Positions 1 through 7,212 of a DNA stretch of 24,673 bases are shown here, piece after piece. Location of the stretch: the IMG/VR virus record IMGVR_UViG_3300029914_000132, positions 1 to 24,673 of that record. The stretch is one strand, 5' to 3'. Each line of letters starts with the position of its first letter. Position 1 is the first letter of the stretch. The DNA comes from a virus. The notes under the pieces were generated by a model that saw nothing but the letters and a program-made list of their open reading frames with translations, was not told where the DNA came from and made no database searches. Position numbers and translations under genes: made by a program.

Positions 1-135
1 GGCATCCCGGCCCTGCGTGCCCTGTTCAAGGTCGCTTCGGCCAAAAGCACCGGCGGGGTCACCGCCACCGTGGCCATGGACTCGGCCGGCCTGAAAGAAC
101 GCTTCCCCAACGCCAACCGTTTCAGCCACGCCTAG
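1..135 (+). CDS. C-terminal end of an upstream head-module protein (partial)
   Basis: The window opens inside a rightward reading frame: 44 codons end at the TAG at 133-135, with last residues NANRFSHA. The frame is GC-rich and in phase with the strong ribosome site of the next gene, so it is a real gene end. No domain can be recognised in so short a piece. From gene order in related small myophages, the gene just before the cement protein is usually the DUF2213-type head maturation protease/scaffold; that assignment is inference from position only. Confidence 0.6.
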   Translation, partial: GIPALRALFKVASAKSTGGVTATVAMDSAGLKERFPNANRFSHA

Positions 136-158
136 CCAATAGGTAAGGAGAAAAAACT

Positions 159-1061
159 ATGTCTTTCCAGACCCAAGTAAACCTCACCCCTGCCCCGGCG
201 CAGGCTGGTGACTTCGCTTCGTCCAATCCCCGCGTCAGCGTCCTCGCCGGCGAAGGCGGTCTGATCGCGGGCTCCGGTGGCGTGATCGTCGGCAATTTCG
301 CCTGGAACAACAACGGCGTCGTGCAGTCCTACGGCACCGCCCCCAACTCCCCGGACGGCATCGTGCATCGTGAGATGCAGGCCCTGATCCAGACCTACTT
401 GGCCGAATCCGGCAACAACATTCCCCAGGGATTCCCGGTCAACCTGTTCAACGAGGGCGACTTCTGGGTCAAGAACAATAGCGCCAGCGCCACCACCATG
501 AACGAGGCCGTCTACGCCCGCTATTCGGACGGTGCGGTTTTCTTCGGGTCCGCCCCCACCGGTGCGACCGTGACCGGCTCCATCGGCGCGACCTTCACCG
601 CCTCGGCTGGCACTCCCACCACCCAGCTGGTCGTGACCGCCGTCACTGGCCTGATTTCCATTGGCGACACTGTGAGCGGAACGGGCATCACCGCTGGCAC
701 CACCATCGTCAGCCAGGCCTCCGGCACCGCTGGCGGGGCTGGTACTTACAACTTGAGCGCGGCCAACACCTGCTCGGCTGCAACCGTTACCTCGTTCGGT
801 AATGTGCTCAACGTGACCGCCGTCTCCTCTGGCACCCTTGCCATAGGAGACCCCGTAACCGGTACTGGAATTCCTGCCAGCGCCAATATCTCGGGCATCA
901 TCACCGGGACCAACGGCATCGGCGTGTACACCCTGGACGTGGCGGCCACCGCCTACGCTGCCAGCACCACCGTCACCGCCGTGGGCGGCGTAGTGACCAG
1001 CTGGAAGGCCAAGAGCGTGGCAAACGCCGGCGAACTCGTGAAGATTTCCACCTGGGGCTAG
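159..1061 (+). CDS. Capsid cement/decoration protein (Gp24-like) with a two-repeat insertion
   Basis: The 300-residue product begins with the hallmark of phage structural cement proteins (PAPAQAGDFASSNPRVSVLA, then GEGGL), and the WKAKS...GELVKISTWG ending is the usual family C-terminus. Such proteins stabilise the capsid shell and are normally around 170-180 residues. The surplus is an insertion at about residues 131-276 that holds two copies of a beta-rich module (about 156-211 and 214-275), each with a GDxVxGTGI core followed by a GxYxL strand. A similar module sits in the tail sheath gene at 4886-5101. The start is supported by AAGGAG 8 bases upstream. It lies directly before the major capsid gene, as expected. 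Confidence 0.85.
   Translation: MSFQTQVNLTPAPAQAGDFASSNPRVSVLAGEGGLIAGSGGVIVGNFAWNNNGVVQSYGTAPNSPDGIVHREMQALIQTYLAESGNNIPQGFPVNLFNEGDFWVKNNSASATTMNEAVYARYSDGAVFFGSAPTGATVTGSIGATFTASAGTPTTQLVVTAVTGLISIGDTVSGTGITAGTTIVSQASGTAGGAGTYNLSAANTCSAATVTSFGNVLNVTAVSSGTLAIGDPVTGTGIPASANISGIITGTNGIGVYTLDVAATAYAASTTVTAVGGVVTSWKAKSVANAGELVKISTWG
549..986 (+). repeat. Two tandem copies of a GTGI/GGAGTY beta-module inside the cement gene
   Basis: Residues 131-276 of the cement protein contain two related segments with the pattern G-x-I-x-x-G-D-x-V-x-G-T-G-I followed by a Gly-rich turn and Y-x-L. The first copy (TVSGTGITAGTTIVSQ, then GGAGTYNLS) is closest to the sheath copy (TITGTGVTAGSIIVSQ, then GGAGTYKLA). 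Similar modules recur in many phage structural proteins. I infer a surface-exposed decoration domain. Confidence 0.7.
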
Positions 1062-1093
1062 GCCAGAAACTTAAAAAGAACGGAGACAAATAA

Positions 1094-2152
1094 ATGGACC
1101 CCATCCTTCAAGCCCTCATGCACCAGGCGGGCATCACCTTCATGGGTGTCAACCCCGCCTTTCAGGCCGACAACGCGGCTAAGGCCCTGCGTATCGCCCA
1201 CGACGGTGGCTTTGCTTGCGATGCCCAGCCGTCGCTTGTGACTACCAGTTCGTCGGGCATCCCGGCTTTCCTGTCCACCTACATCGATCCGAAGATGATC
1301 GAAGTCCTGGTCGCCCCGATGAAGGCGGCCGAGATCGTCGGCGATGAAGTCAAGAAGGGCGACTGGACCACCGAAACTGCCATGTTCCCCATGGTCGAAT
1401 CGACCGGCCAGACCAGCGCCTACGGCGACTACTCCGAAAATGGTTCGGTTGGCGTCAACGCCACGTTCCCGCAGCGCCAGAGCTTCCACTACCAGATCAT
1501 GTCCCAGTGGGGCGAGCGCGAACTCGAACGCGCCGGACTGGCCCGCATCGACTACGCCAACCGCATCCAGATCGCTGGGGCCTTGACCCTGAACAAGTAC
1601 CAGAACAAAACGTACTTCTTCGGCGTGGCTGGCCTGGAAAACTACGGCCTGCTGAACGATCCCAGCCTGTCCGCTCCGATCACCCCCATGTCCAAGACAG
1701 GAGGAGGTACCGCGTGGTCCACTAACGCGCTTGGCCTTGAGGTCTATGAGGACATCCAGGCGCTTTACACTCAACTTCAGTCCCAGGCCAATGGCTTGGT
1801 TGAGCTGGACACGAAGATGACACTGGCGATGTCGCCCACGTCCGAACAAGCACTAACCAAAACGGTGGGATCGACTTATGGCGTAACCAGCGTAGCCGAT
1901 TTGCTCAAGAAGAACTTCCCGAACATGCGGCACATTACCGCCCCCGAGTACGCCACGGCCTCTGGACAGTTGCTTCAGTTGATCGTGGACGAAACGGAAG
2001 GCCAGCGCACCGCCTCCTGCGCCTTCACCGAGAAAATGCGCGCTCACCCGATCATCGTCGAGGCTTCCAGCTTCAAGCAGAAGAAGAGCCAGGGGAGCTG
2101 GGGCTGCATCGTATTCCGGCCGGTCTTCATCGCCCAGATGCTCGGCGTCTAG
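1094..2152 (+). CDS. Major capsid protein (DUF2184 family)
   Basis: The 352-residue product matches the DUF2184-type major capsid family in length and layout: a variable N-terminal arm, then SGIPAFLSTYIDPKMIEVLV, the MVESTGQTSAYGDYS segment, a GERELERAGLARIDY helix resembling the HK97-fold spine, and a C-terminal FRPVFIAQMLGV strand. It forms the icosahedral shell. No separate N-terminal scaffold domain is visible. The start has a GGAG-containing ribosome site about 10 bases upstream, and the gene lies between the cement protein and the connector genes, the normal head order. The family assignment is from recalled sequence character, not from a search. Confidence 0.88.
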   Translation: MDPILQALMHQAGITFMGVNPAFQADNAAKALRIAHDGGFACDAQPSLVTTSSSGIPAFLSTYIDPKMIEVLVAPMKAAEIVGDEVKKGDWTTETAMFPMVESTGQTSAYGDYSENGSVGVNATFPQRQSFHYQIMSQWGERELERAGLARIDYANRIQIAGALTLNKYQNKTYFFGVAGLENYGLLNDPSLSAPITPMSKTGGGTAWSTNALGLEVYEDIQALYTQLQSQANGLVELDTKMTLAMSPTSEQALTKTVGSTYGVTSVADLLKKNFPNMRHITAPEYATASGQLLQLIVDETEGQRTASCAFTEKMRAHPIIVEASSFKQKKSQGSWGCIVFRPVFIAQMLGV

Positions 2153-2182
2153 GCCCAAACGAAAGGAAAGAGGAGAAAATAC

Positions 2183-2512
2183 ATGGCTGGCAAAGTAATT
2201 GTCGGGTGCAAACTGCCGCACGGCATCATCCTGGAACATCCTGCGGACCCCTCGAAAAAAGTCGCCATCGGCGGCCTGAACAAGTCCAAGGTCATCGGTG
2301 CGACCCATGTTCATACCGAAGTGGACGAGGACTTCTGGAACGCCTGGCACGGTGCCCACAAGTCCTTTCCGGCGGTCAAGTCCGGGGCGATATTCGTGGC
2401 CAAGTCCAAGGACGAAGCTCACGGCAAGAGCCGGGAAATGGAAGGGGTAAAAACCGGCTTCGAGCCGATGCCACAGGACGCCATGGGCGTCAAAAAGGAC
2501 AAAGGGGAATAA
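2183..2512 (+). CDS. Small phage structural-module protein of unknown function
   Basis: A 109-residue basic protein lying between the major capsid and connector genes, with a very strong ribosome site (GAGGAG) before its ATG. The sequence begins with a compact beta-like part (KVIVGCKLPHGIILEH), continues with THVHTEVDEDFWNAW, and ends in a lysine-rich tail (KKDKGE). Small proteins of this type and position are common in Mu-like and AP22-like phages, where they are annotated only as hypothetical or possible head-associated proteins. I cannot assign a function. It is four bases from the next gene, so it is part of the same operon. Confidence 0.75.
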   Translation: MAGKVIVGCKLPHGIILEHPADPSKKVAIGGLNKSKVIGATHVHTEVDEDFWNAWHGAHKSFPAVKSGAIFVAKSKDEAHGKSREMEGVKTGFEPMPQDAMGVKKDKGE

Positions 2513-2515
2513 CCG

Positions 2516-2914
2516 ATGCCCCAGGTCGTCTTCAACCTCGCCGCGTTCCAAGCCCGATACCCGGAGTTTTCCGGGGTGTCCGGGGCGAATCTTGGCGCTT
2601 GCTTCGTTGAAGCGACCTTGTACCTGTCCAATGCCGACAACTCCCCGGTGCAGGATTTGACGCGCCGGGGGCTGCTTTTGAACATGTTGACCGCGCATAT
2701 CGCATATCTGGGGGGAGCCCTTAGCGCGGATGGGCAACCCCTCCCAGTGGGAAGAGTTTCAAGCGCAACCGAGGGCAGCGTTACCGCGCAGCTTGAATAC
2801 GCCCCGCCCGGTACGCAAGCCTGGTTCGTGCAGACTGGCTACGGCGCGGCCTTCTGGCAAGCGACTCAAAACCTCCGATGCTTTCGGTATATCCCGAGCC
2901 GAGGCGGTTTCTAA
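2516..2914 (+). CDS. Head-tail connector protein (DUF4054 family)
   Basis: A 132-residue protein that starts with the typical DUF4054 signature (FNLAAFQARYPEFSGV), followed by a helical segment with LTRRGLLLNMLTAHIAYL, a GRVSSATEGSVTAQLEY strand and the closing TGYGAAFWQ motif. In related phages such proteins sit at the portal ring and build the head-completion/neck interface. Start and stop are tightly packed: the ATG follows the preceding stop by three bases, and the stop is one base before the next ATG. Assignment rests on recognised sequence pattern and synteny. Confidence 0.83.
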   Translation: MPQVVFNLAAFQARYPEFSGVSGANLGACFVEATLYLSNADNSPVQDLTRRGLLLNMLTAHIAYLGGALSADGQPLPVGRVSSATEGSVTAQLEYAPPGTQAWFVQTGYGAAFWQATQNLRCFRYIPSRGGF

Positions 2915-2915
2915 A

Positions 2916-3491
2916 ATGGCGATACTCAAAGGCGGCGACAAGGCGGCGGACGTACTCAAGCGCATTGGCGACAAGGCGCGGGGACTGATGCTTTCCGTCG
3001 GATTCTTTGAGGATAGCCCACAATACGACAACGGGCAGACCGTCGCCACGGTGGCCTTTTTGAATGAGTTCGGATCGTCGCCCACGGTTCCCGAGCATGA
3101 AACAACGATTTACAGAAGCATGGGGGAAGACGGCGAGTTCAACAAAAACGGGAAGTTCGTCAAGAAAAGCAAATCGAACTTCGCCACGACTCACCATGTC
3201 GATGCGTATTCGTTCACAATTCCTCCGCGCCCGTTCTTTAGAAACATGATTGCGGAAAAGTCTGGAGAATGGAGCGGACAACTTGCAGCATCAATGAAAA
3301 ACAATGGAAACGACGGGAAAAAGGCTCTTGAAATACAGGGCCAGATTATCGAGCATGAACTTGTGGAATCCATAAACGAGTTCACGACCCCGGGCAACGC
3401 ACCTTCCACGATACGCAGGAAGGGTTTTAATAAGCCACTTGTCGACACTGGCAACATGCTCAACTCGGTAACATCCAAGGTGACAGGCTAA
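2916..3491 (+). CDS. Neck / tail-completion protein (HK97 gp10-like)
   Basis: I place the start at the ATG at 2916, giving 191 residues, because it follows the DUF4054 stop by one base; the open frame reaches back to 2730 but only as overlap with the connector gene. Key family-like features are VGFFEDSPQYDNGQTVATVAF in the first third, IPPRPFFRNMI near residue 105, and the C-terminal pattern NAPSTIRRKGFNKPLVDTGN, which resembles the end of HK97 gp10-like and virion-morphogenesis proteins (a 'T-x-x-R-K-G-x-x-x-P-L-V-D-T-G' arrangement). These proteins seal the neck or complete the tail terminator. Composition becomes AT-richer in its second half. Confidence 0.78.
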   Translation: MAILKGGDKAADVLKRIGDKARGLMLSVGFFEDSPQYDNGQTVATVAFLNEFGSSPTVPEHETTIYRSMGEDGEFNKNGKFVKKSKSNFATTHHVDAYSFTIPPRPFFRNMIAEKSGEWSGQLAASMKNNGNDGKKALEIQGQIIEHELVESINEFTTPGNAPSTIRRKGFNKPLVDTGNMLNSVTSKVTG

Positions 3492-3869
3492 ATGGACTTG
3501 CGCTCGCTCGCCAACCGATCAACCGCCGCGATCAACCCGAATGAGATTGTTTCGGTGTTGATATCGACGGGTTTTACTGTTGGTGCGGGGCAAAAGCAGA
3601 TTCCGACTTACGCCACGCCGGTTGTAGGCCCGGCACAGATACAAGCCCTTGACGACCTGGAATTACGATTGCTGGAAGGTTTGAACCTCCAGGGCTACGT
3701 CAAGGCAATTTTCTTTCGCGGCGTTCTCGCTGGCGTTATTCGCCCCACGGGACAGGGCGGCGACATCGTGAAGACCGCGAACGGGGATACCTGGCTAGTG
3801 GTCAAGATTCTCGAAGGTTGGCCGCTTTGGACGAAGGCAGCTATAGTGCTCCAAAAGGCCGGAACATGA
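3492..3869 (+). CDS. Phage neck/head-tail joining protein, conserved hypothetical
   Basis: A 125-residue protein that begins immediately after the previous stop with no intergenic base. The layout MDLRSLANRSTAAINPN, then a VSVLISTGFTVGAGQKQIPTY stretch, then DLELRLLEGLNLQGYVKAIFF and a final TWLVVKILEGWPLWTKAAI is a recurrent small beta-rich protein in this phage group, usually annotated as hypothetical. Its place between a gp10-like protein and the neck-terminator gene suggests a head-tail joining role; this is inference from position. Its stop overlaps the next start by four bases (ATGA), implying translational coupling. Confidence 0.75.
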   Translation: MDLRSLANRSTAAINPNEIVSVLISTGFTVGAGQKQIPTYATPVVGPAQIQALDDLELRLLEGLNLQGYVKAIFFRGVLAGVIRPTGQGGDIVKTANGDTWLVVKILEGWPLWTKAAIVLQKAGT

Positions 3870-4387
3870 CTGCGCCATACGTCCCGAGCATCGCCGTTGA
3901 CGACGTAATAGACGCCATTGCGGTGGTTATTCTTCCATTCGTTCCGGGCGGCCAGGTCGTGCGCGCCCAAGTCGGAATGGTAGCGTTGCCCCCGGACCCG
4001 TTCGTACTTCTAACCGAACTTGGACAATATCACCTCGATATCCCGTATGAGAATGACGACGCGGACGCCCAAACGTCAACAGTCATCGGGCCAACTCGCA
4101 TTGAAGTTCAAGCCGACTTTTACGGTGCGAATTCCGGGGATTATTGTGAAGCATTTCGCACCGCGTTTCGCTCTATGTGGGGATGCAACCAGTTCCCATC
4201 AAATATTCAGCCGCTTTATACATCGAACGCTATTCAGAACCCGCTGATAACTGGTGAGCAGCAATACGAAACTCGGTGGACTATAACTATTTCCTTGCAG
4301 TACACTCCCACGGTTCTTGTGCCGCAACAGTCGGCAACCGTGATAACCTCAAACGAATTGACACCTGTTGATGTTTTTTATGAGTAA
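3866..4387 (+). CDS. Phage neck terminator protein (gp12-like / LIC_12616 family)
   Basis: The best start is the ATG at 3866, within the ATGA overlap with the preceding gene; this gives 173 residues. The protein shows an N-terminal helix (VDDVIDAIAVVILPF), a central PYENDDADAQTSTVIGPTRI strand region with the QVDFYG-like QADFYG motif, and a late EQQYETRWTITISLQYTP segment. This pattern is typical of the neck-terminator family that caps the tail tube and joins it to the head in small myophages. Its position directly before the sheath gene supports this. The gene is noticeably AT-richer than the sheath gene after it. Confidence 0.78.
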   Translation: MTAPYVPSIAVDDVIDAIAVVILPFVPGGQVVRAQVGMVALPPDPFVLLTELGQYHLDIPYENDDADAQTSTVIGPTRIEVQADFYGANSGDYCEAFRTAFRSMWGCNQFPSNIQPLYTSNAIQNPLITGEQQYETRWTITISLQYTPTVLVPQQSATVITSNELTPVDVFYE

Positions 4388-4417
4388 GATCAAACCTTTT
4401 ACCGTGAGGATACAATA

Positions 4418-6136
4418 ATGACGATCCCGGCTTCAAACATCGTAAGCGTCAACCCGGGGGTTATCGGGGCCGGGGGCGTCCCGCAGGCCCTGAATGGCGT
4501 CATCTTGAGCCAAAGCACCCTTTTGCCCACGGGCGAGGTCATGTCCTTCGTCAGCGCCGAAGCGGTCGGCAGCTTTTTCGGCCAGGCATCGCTGGAATAC
4601 GCGCTCGCCCAGGTGTATTTCCTGGGATTCGACAACTCCACCATCGAGCCCGGAGCGATCTACTTCGCGCCCTTCAATCTCGCGGACCGGGCGGCCTGGA
4701 TCCAGTCCGGAGCCCTGACCGGCATGACCCTGGCACAGCTTCAGGCTGTTTCCGGATCGCTTTCGGTGGTCATGGACGGCTACACGCACACGGCGGCCTC
4801 GATCAACCTCTCCACGGCCTCCAGCTTCACCGACGCGGCCAACAAAATCGCTACGGCTCTGGACGCTACCGAGCCGACCGAGTCCTCGGCCACCGGCTCG
4901 ATTTCCGGAACCACCATGACCATCACCGACCCCGTGACCGGGACTTTTGAGCCCGGCCAGACCATCACCGGGACGGGCGTCACCGCCGGGTCGATCATCG
5001 TCTCTCAGCTCACCAGCACCGAGACGGGCAGCGTCCTTGGCGGGGCCGGAACGTACAAGCTTGCGGCCTCCTCGACGGTAGCAAGCGAGGCCTTGACTGG
5101 AATGGCCACAGCCATATCAGTGTCATGGAACAGCGTCTTGTCCACCTTCGTCATCACCTCGGGAATCGCCGGGACCGCGTCCACCGCTGCTTACCCCACC
5201 GGGACCATCGCGGCCAGCCTCAACCTGACCAGCGCCACCGGCGCGATCCTGTCGCAGGGAGCCGATGCCGACACCCCGGCATCGGCCATGTCCAGCGTCA
5301 TCAAGAACACCCAGAATTGGGTCAGCTTCATGACCGCATGGGAACCGATCATCACCGACAAGGAAAACTTCGCGGTCTGGGTCAACGCCCAAAACCAGCG
5401 GTACTGCTACATATGCTGGGATACGGACGCCCAAGCCATCGTCCAGAACTCCGCGACATGCTTCGGTGCGGTCGCCAACACCCTGGCCTACGACGGCGTG
5501 GTTCCGGTCTACAACACCGCCGACCTGGCCGCGTTCGTCTTGGGGACCATCGCCAGCATCGACTTCTCGCGGACGAATGGCAGGATCACCACGGCCTTCA
5601 AAAGCCAGTCCGGCATGGCCCCGACCTGCACCGATGCCCAGACCGCCGCGAACCTCTTGGCCAACGGCTACAGCTTTTACGGCACTTACGCCACGGCGAA
5701 CGATCAGTTCAACTTCTTCTACAACGGCCACATGAGCGGCAAGTGGAAGTGGATAGACACTTTCGCCGATCAAGTATACCTCAACTCGCAACTCCAGCTT
5801 GCCCAGATGGCACTTCTGACCGTCGTGAAGTCCATTCCCTACAACCAGAAGGGCTACACCATGGTCAGGGCCGCCATGCAGGACACGATCAACCAAATGA
5901 TCAACTTCGGCGGAATTCAGACCGGCATCAATCTGTCCCTCCCCCAGATTTCGCAACTCAACACCCAGGCCGGCGGCGACGTTGCCAACATAGTACAGAA
6001 CGACGGCTACTATCTCCAGGTTCTTGATCCGGGCGCTCAGGTTCGCGGCAACCGTGGAACCCCGATCGTGAACCTCTGGTACACGGACGGCGGCAGTGTC
6101 CAGCAGATCAGCCTGACGTCCATCGACATCCTGTAG
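4418..6136 (+). CDS. Tail sheath protein (DUF3383 family)
   Basis: The 572-residue protein is the contractile sheath subunit. Family features include the N-terminal SNIVSVNPGVIGAGGV segment, YALAQVYFLGFDNST with the following PGAIYFAPF, the ADTPASAMSSV and ENFAVWVN region, KSQSGMAPTCTD, and a C-terminal domain with KGYTMVRAAMQDTINQ. Typical DUF3383 sheaths are about 480-500 residues; the extra length comes from an inserted beta-module at residues 157-228. The start has GAGGA upstream. Tube gene follows after 12 bases, as in all related phages. This gene makes the tail a contractile, myovirus-type tail. Confidence 0.9.
   Translation: MTIPASNIVSVNPGVIGAGGVPQALNGVILSQSTLLPTGEVMSFVSAEAVGSFFGQASLEYALAQVYFLGFDNSTIEPGAIYFAPFNLADRAAWIQSGALTGMTLAQLQAVSGSLSVVMDGYTHTAASINLSTASSFTDAANKIATALDATEPTESSATGSISGTTMTITDPVTGTFEPGQTITGTGVTAGSIIVSQLTSTETGSVLGGAGTYKLAASSTVASEALTGMATAISVSWNSVLSTFVITSGIAGTASTAAYPTGTIAASLNLTSATGAILSQGADADTPASAMSSVIKNTQNWVSFMTAWEPIITDKENFAVWVNAQNQRYCYICWDTDAQAIVQNSATCFGAVANTLAYDGVVPVYNTADLAAFVLGTIASIDFSRTNGRITTAFKSQSGMAPTCTDAQTAANLLANGYSFYGTYATANDQFNFFYNGHMSGKWKWIDTFADQVYLNSQLQLAQMALLTVVKSIPYNQKGYTMVRAAMQDTINQMINFGGIQTGINLSLPQISQLNTQAGGDVANIVQNDGYYLQVLDPGAQVRGNRGTPIVNLWYTDGGSVQQISLTSIDIL
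4886..5101 (+). repeat. GTGV/GGAGTY beta-module inserted in the sheath gene
   Basis: Residues 157-228 of the sheath interrupt an otherwise normal DUF3383 protein with a module that resembles the two copies in the cement protein. Shared features are a GTTMTITDPVTG strand, EPGQTITGTGVTAGSII, and GGAGTYKLA. The DNA is also alike across the core. It probably forms a surface loop domain on the sheath. Confidence 0.7.
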
Positions 6137-6148
6137 GAGGGATCAAAA

Positions 6149-6589
6149 GTGAGCAATCCTAGTTCGATCACCAGTGCCAACAGCATCTTCATCCTGACCG
6201 TCGTCGACCTTTTCCCGGCCGGCGTAATCCTCCAGGGATACGCGACGGACAAGGCTTTCGCCAGCGATGCCCTGGAAATTGCCGAGACCATGATGGGCGT
6301 GGACGGGCAGTTGACCGGCGGATACACGCCGATGCCCGTCAAGCAAACGATCACGCTCATGGCCGACAGCCCGAGCAACGTCGTTTTCGACGCCATCGTG
6401 CGCACCACCAAAACCATCGGCGACATCATCTACCTGGCCGCGATCATCACGCTTCCCGGCCCGGGTGAAATCTTCGCCTTGAACAACGGCATCCTGACCA
6501 GCGCGAAGCAAATTCCCGATGCCCAGAAGGTTTTGCAGCCCCGGGATTTCGTCATAACCTGGGAAAGCGTCAACGTCGCCCTGCTCTAA
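6149..6589 (+). CDS. Tail tube protein
   Basis: A 146-residue protein starting with GTG; the start is fixed by a perfect AGGAGG eight bases upstream. The sequence has the usual tube-protein arrangement of this phage group: SSITSANSIFILTVVDLFP, a GYATDKAF segment, ETMMGVDGQLTGGYTPMP, the strongly conserved QTITLMADSPSN, and a closing QPRDFVITWESVN strand. It polymerises as the inner tail tube beneath the sheath, through which DNA passes. Databases sometimes label homologues as 'tail fibre protein', but position after the sheath and before the chaperones favours tube. Confidence 0.82.
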   Translation: MSNPSSITSANSIFILTVVDLFPAGVILQGYATDKAFASDALEIAETMMGVDGQLTGGYTPMPVKQTITLMADSPSNVVFDAIVRTTKTIGDIIYLAAIITLPGPGEIFALNNGILTSAKQIPDAQKVLQPRDFVITWESVNVALL

Positions 6590-6601
6590 AAGGAACACGC
6601 A

Positions 6602-7048
6602 ATGGCTCGAAAGACTTTGCAATACACCGTCCAAGAGGAAGGGCGCGACCGGGGCAAGGTGTTCTTGCTTACGGAAATGAGCGCCAGCCAGGCCGAGTCA
6701 TGGGCTGCCAGGGCGATCCTGGCGCTCATGGCCGGCGGCGTTGACCTCCCCGAGGGCTTTGAGCGGCTGGGCATGGCCGGAATCGCTGAGCTGGGCCTGC
6801 GTGCTCTCGCCAAGCTCCGCTGGCAGGATGCCAAGCCGCTCTTGGACGAAATGATGTCCTGCGTCCAAATCCTGCCCAATCCGGCCAAGCCGAACATCGT
6901 GCGGGCGCTGATCGAGGAGGACATCGAGGAGGTCCAAACCCTGGTCAAGCTCCGCATGGAGATATGGGGATTGCATGTGGGTTTTTCTCCGGCCGCCACC
7001 AAATCCAGTTCAACCGGCCTCCCGGTGGCGGCTCAAAGAAAACCCTAG
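6602..7048 (+). CDS. Tail assembly chaperone (zero-frame product)
   Basis: A 148-residue, largely helical protein between tube and tape measure genes, the fixed location of phage tail assembly chaperones, which keep tape measure protein soluble and guide tube polymerisation. It starts at an ATG after AAGGAA. The visible core is SQAESWAARAILALM, GLRALAKLRWQDAKPLLDEMM, and ALIEEDIEEVQTLVKLRM. The tail end (WGLHVGFS onwards) overlaps a second open frame shifted by -1, and a canonical slippery heptamer plus hairpin lies in the overlap, so a minor extended product (about 202 residues, ending at 7209) is expected, comparable to lambda gpG/gpGT. Confidence 0.82.
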   Translation: MARKTLQYTVQEEGRDRGKVFLLTEMSASQAESWAARAILALMAGGVDLPEGFERLGMAGIAELGLRALAKLRWQDAKPLLDEMMSCVQILPNPAKPNIVRALIEEDIEEVQTLVKLRMEIWGLHVGFSPAATKSSSTGLPVAAQRKP

Positions 7049-7209
7049 CCGAATACCAGAACGTCCCGCCCGTCATCGGGACTTTGATTTCGCGTCGAAT
7101 GGCAACGATGCACGAACTCGGGACGGTCTACGGAATAGAGGACGCCTACAACATGCTCGAAATCATCACCGTGGACGCCTACAACGACGCGCTCTTGAGG
7201 CAGGAATAA
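6964..7209 (+). CDS. -1 frame extension of the tail assembly chaperone
   Basis: This frame is open from 6964, but its only ATG there has GGAG just two bases away, so independent initiation looks poor. If ribosomes shift -1 at 6979-6985, the chaperone continues in this frame from about 6985 to the TAA at 7207-7209, adding FFSGRHQIQF, a short Pro/Gly linker, and the conserved-looking helical tail with GIEDAYNMLEIITVDAYNDA. Such an acidic, aromatic C-terminal tail is common in the long form of small-myophage tail chaperones. The stop is four bases before the tape measure start. I treat it as part of a fusion protein, not a separate gene. Confidence 0.75.
   Translation: MGIACGFFSGRHQIQFNRPPGGGSKKTLAEYQNVPPVIGTLISRRMATMHELGTVYGIEDAYNMLEIITVDAYNDALLRQE
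6979..7032 (+). promoter_or_regulatory. Programmed -1 ribosomal frameshift site with stimulatory hairpin
   Basis: G GGT TTT at 6979-6985 fits the X XXY YYZ slippery rule in the chaperone frame. After a 6-base spacer, GCCGCCACC (6992-7000) is perfectly complementary to GGTGGCGGC (7024-7032), forming a 9-bp stem with a 23-base loop. Spacer and stem match known -1 frameshift signals, and the receiving frame is open to 7209. Confidence 0.78.
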
Positions 7210-7212
7210 GCG

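Noticed and set aside
2149-2160. CTAGGCCCAA after the capsid gene, like the core of the inverted repeat at 23546 and 24553
   Set aside because: Only ten bases match and they include the capsid stop codon; probably chance.
1853-2737. Long minus-strand frame (294 codons) opposite capsid and connector genes
   Set aside because: It crosses the boundaries of three well-supported + genes and has no family features; a GC-rich shadow.
2730-2915. Upstream extension of the neck protein frame to 2730
   Set aside because: It overlaps the conserved DUF4054 gene in another frame; the ATG at 2916 directly follows that gene's stop.
3818-3865. Upstream extension of the neck terminator gene to 3818
   Set aside because: The ATG at 3866 lies in an ATGA overlap with the previous stop, the usual coupling in this operon.
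5123-5956. Long minus-strand frame (277 codons) opposite the sheath gene
   Set aside because: No ribosome site or recognisable domain; the overlapping + frame is a clear DUF3383 sheath.
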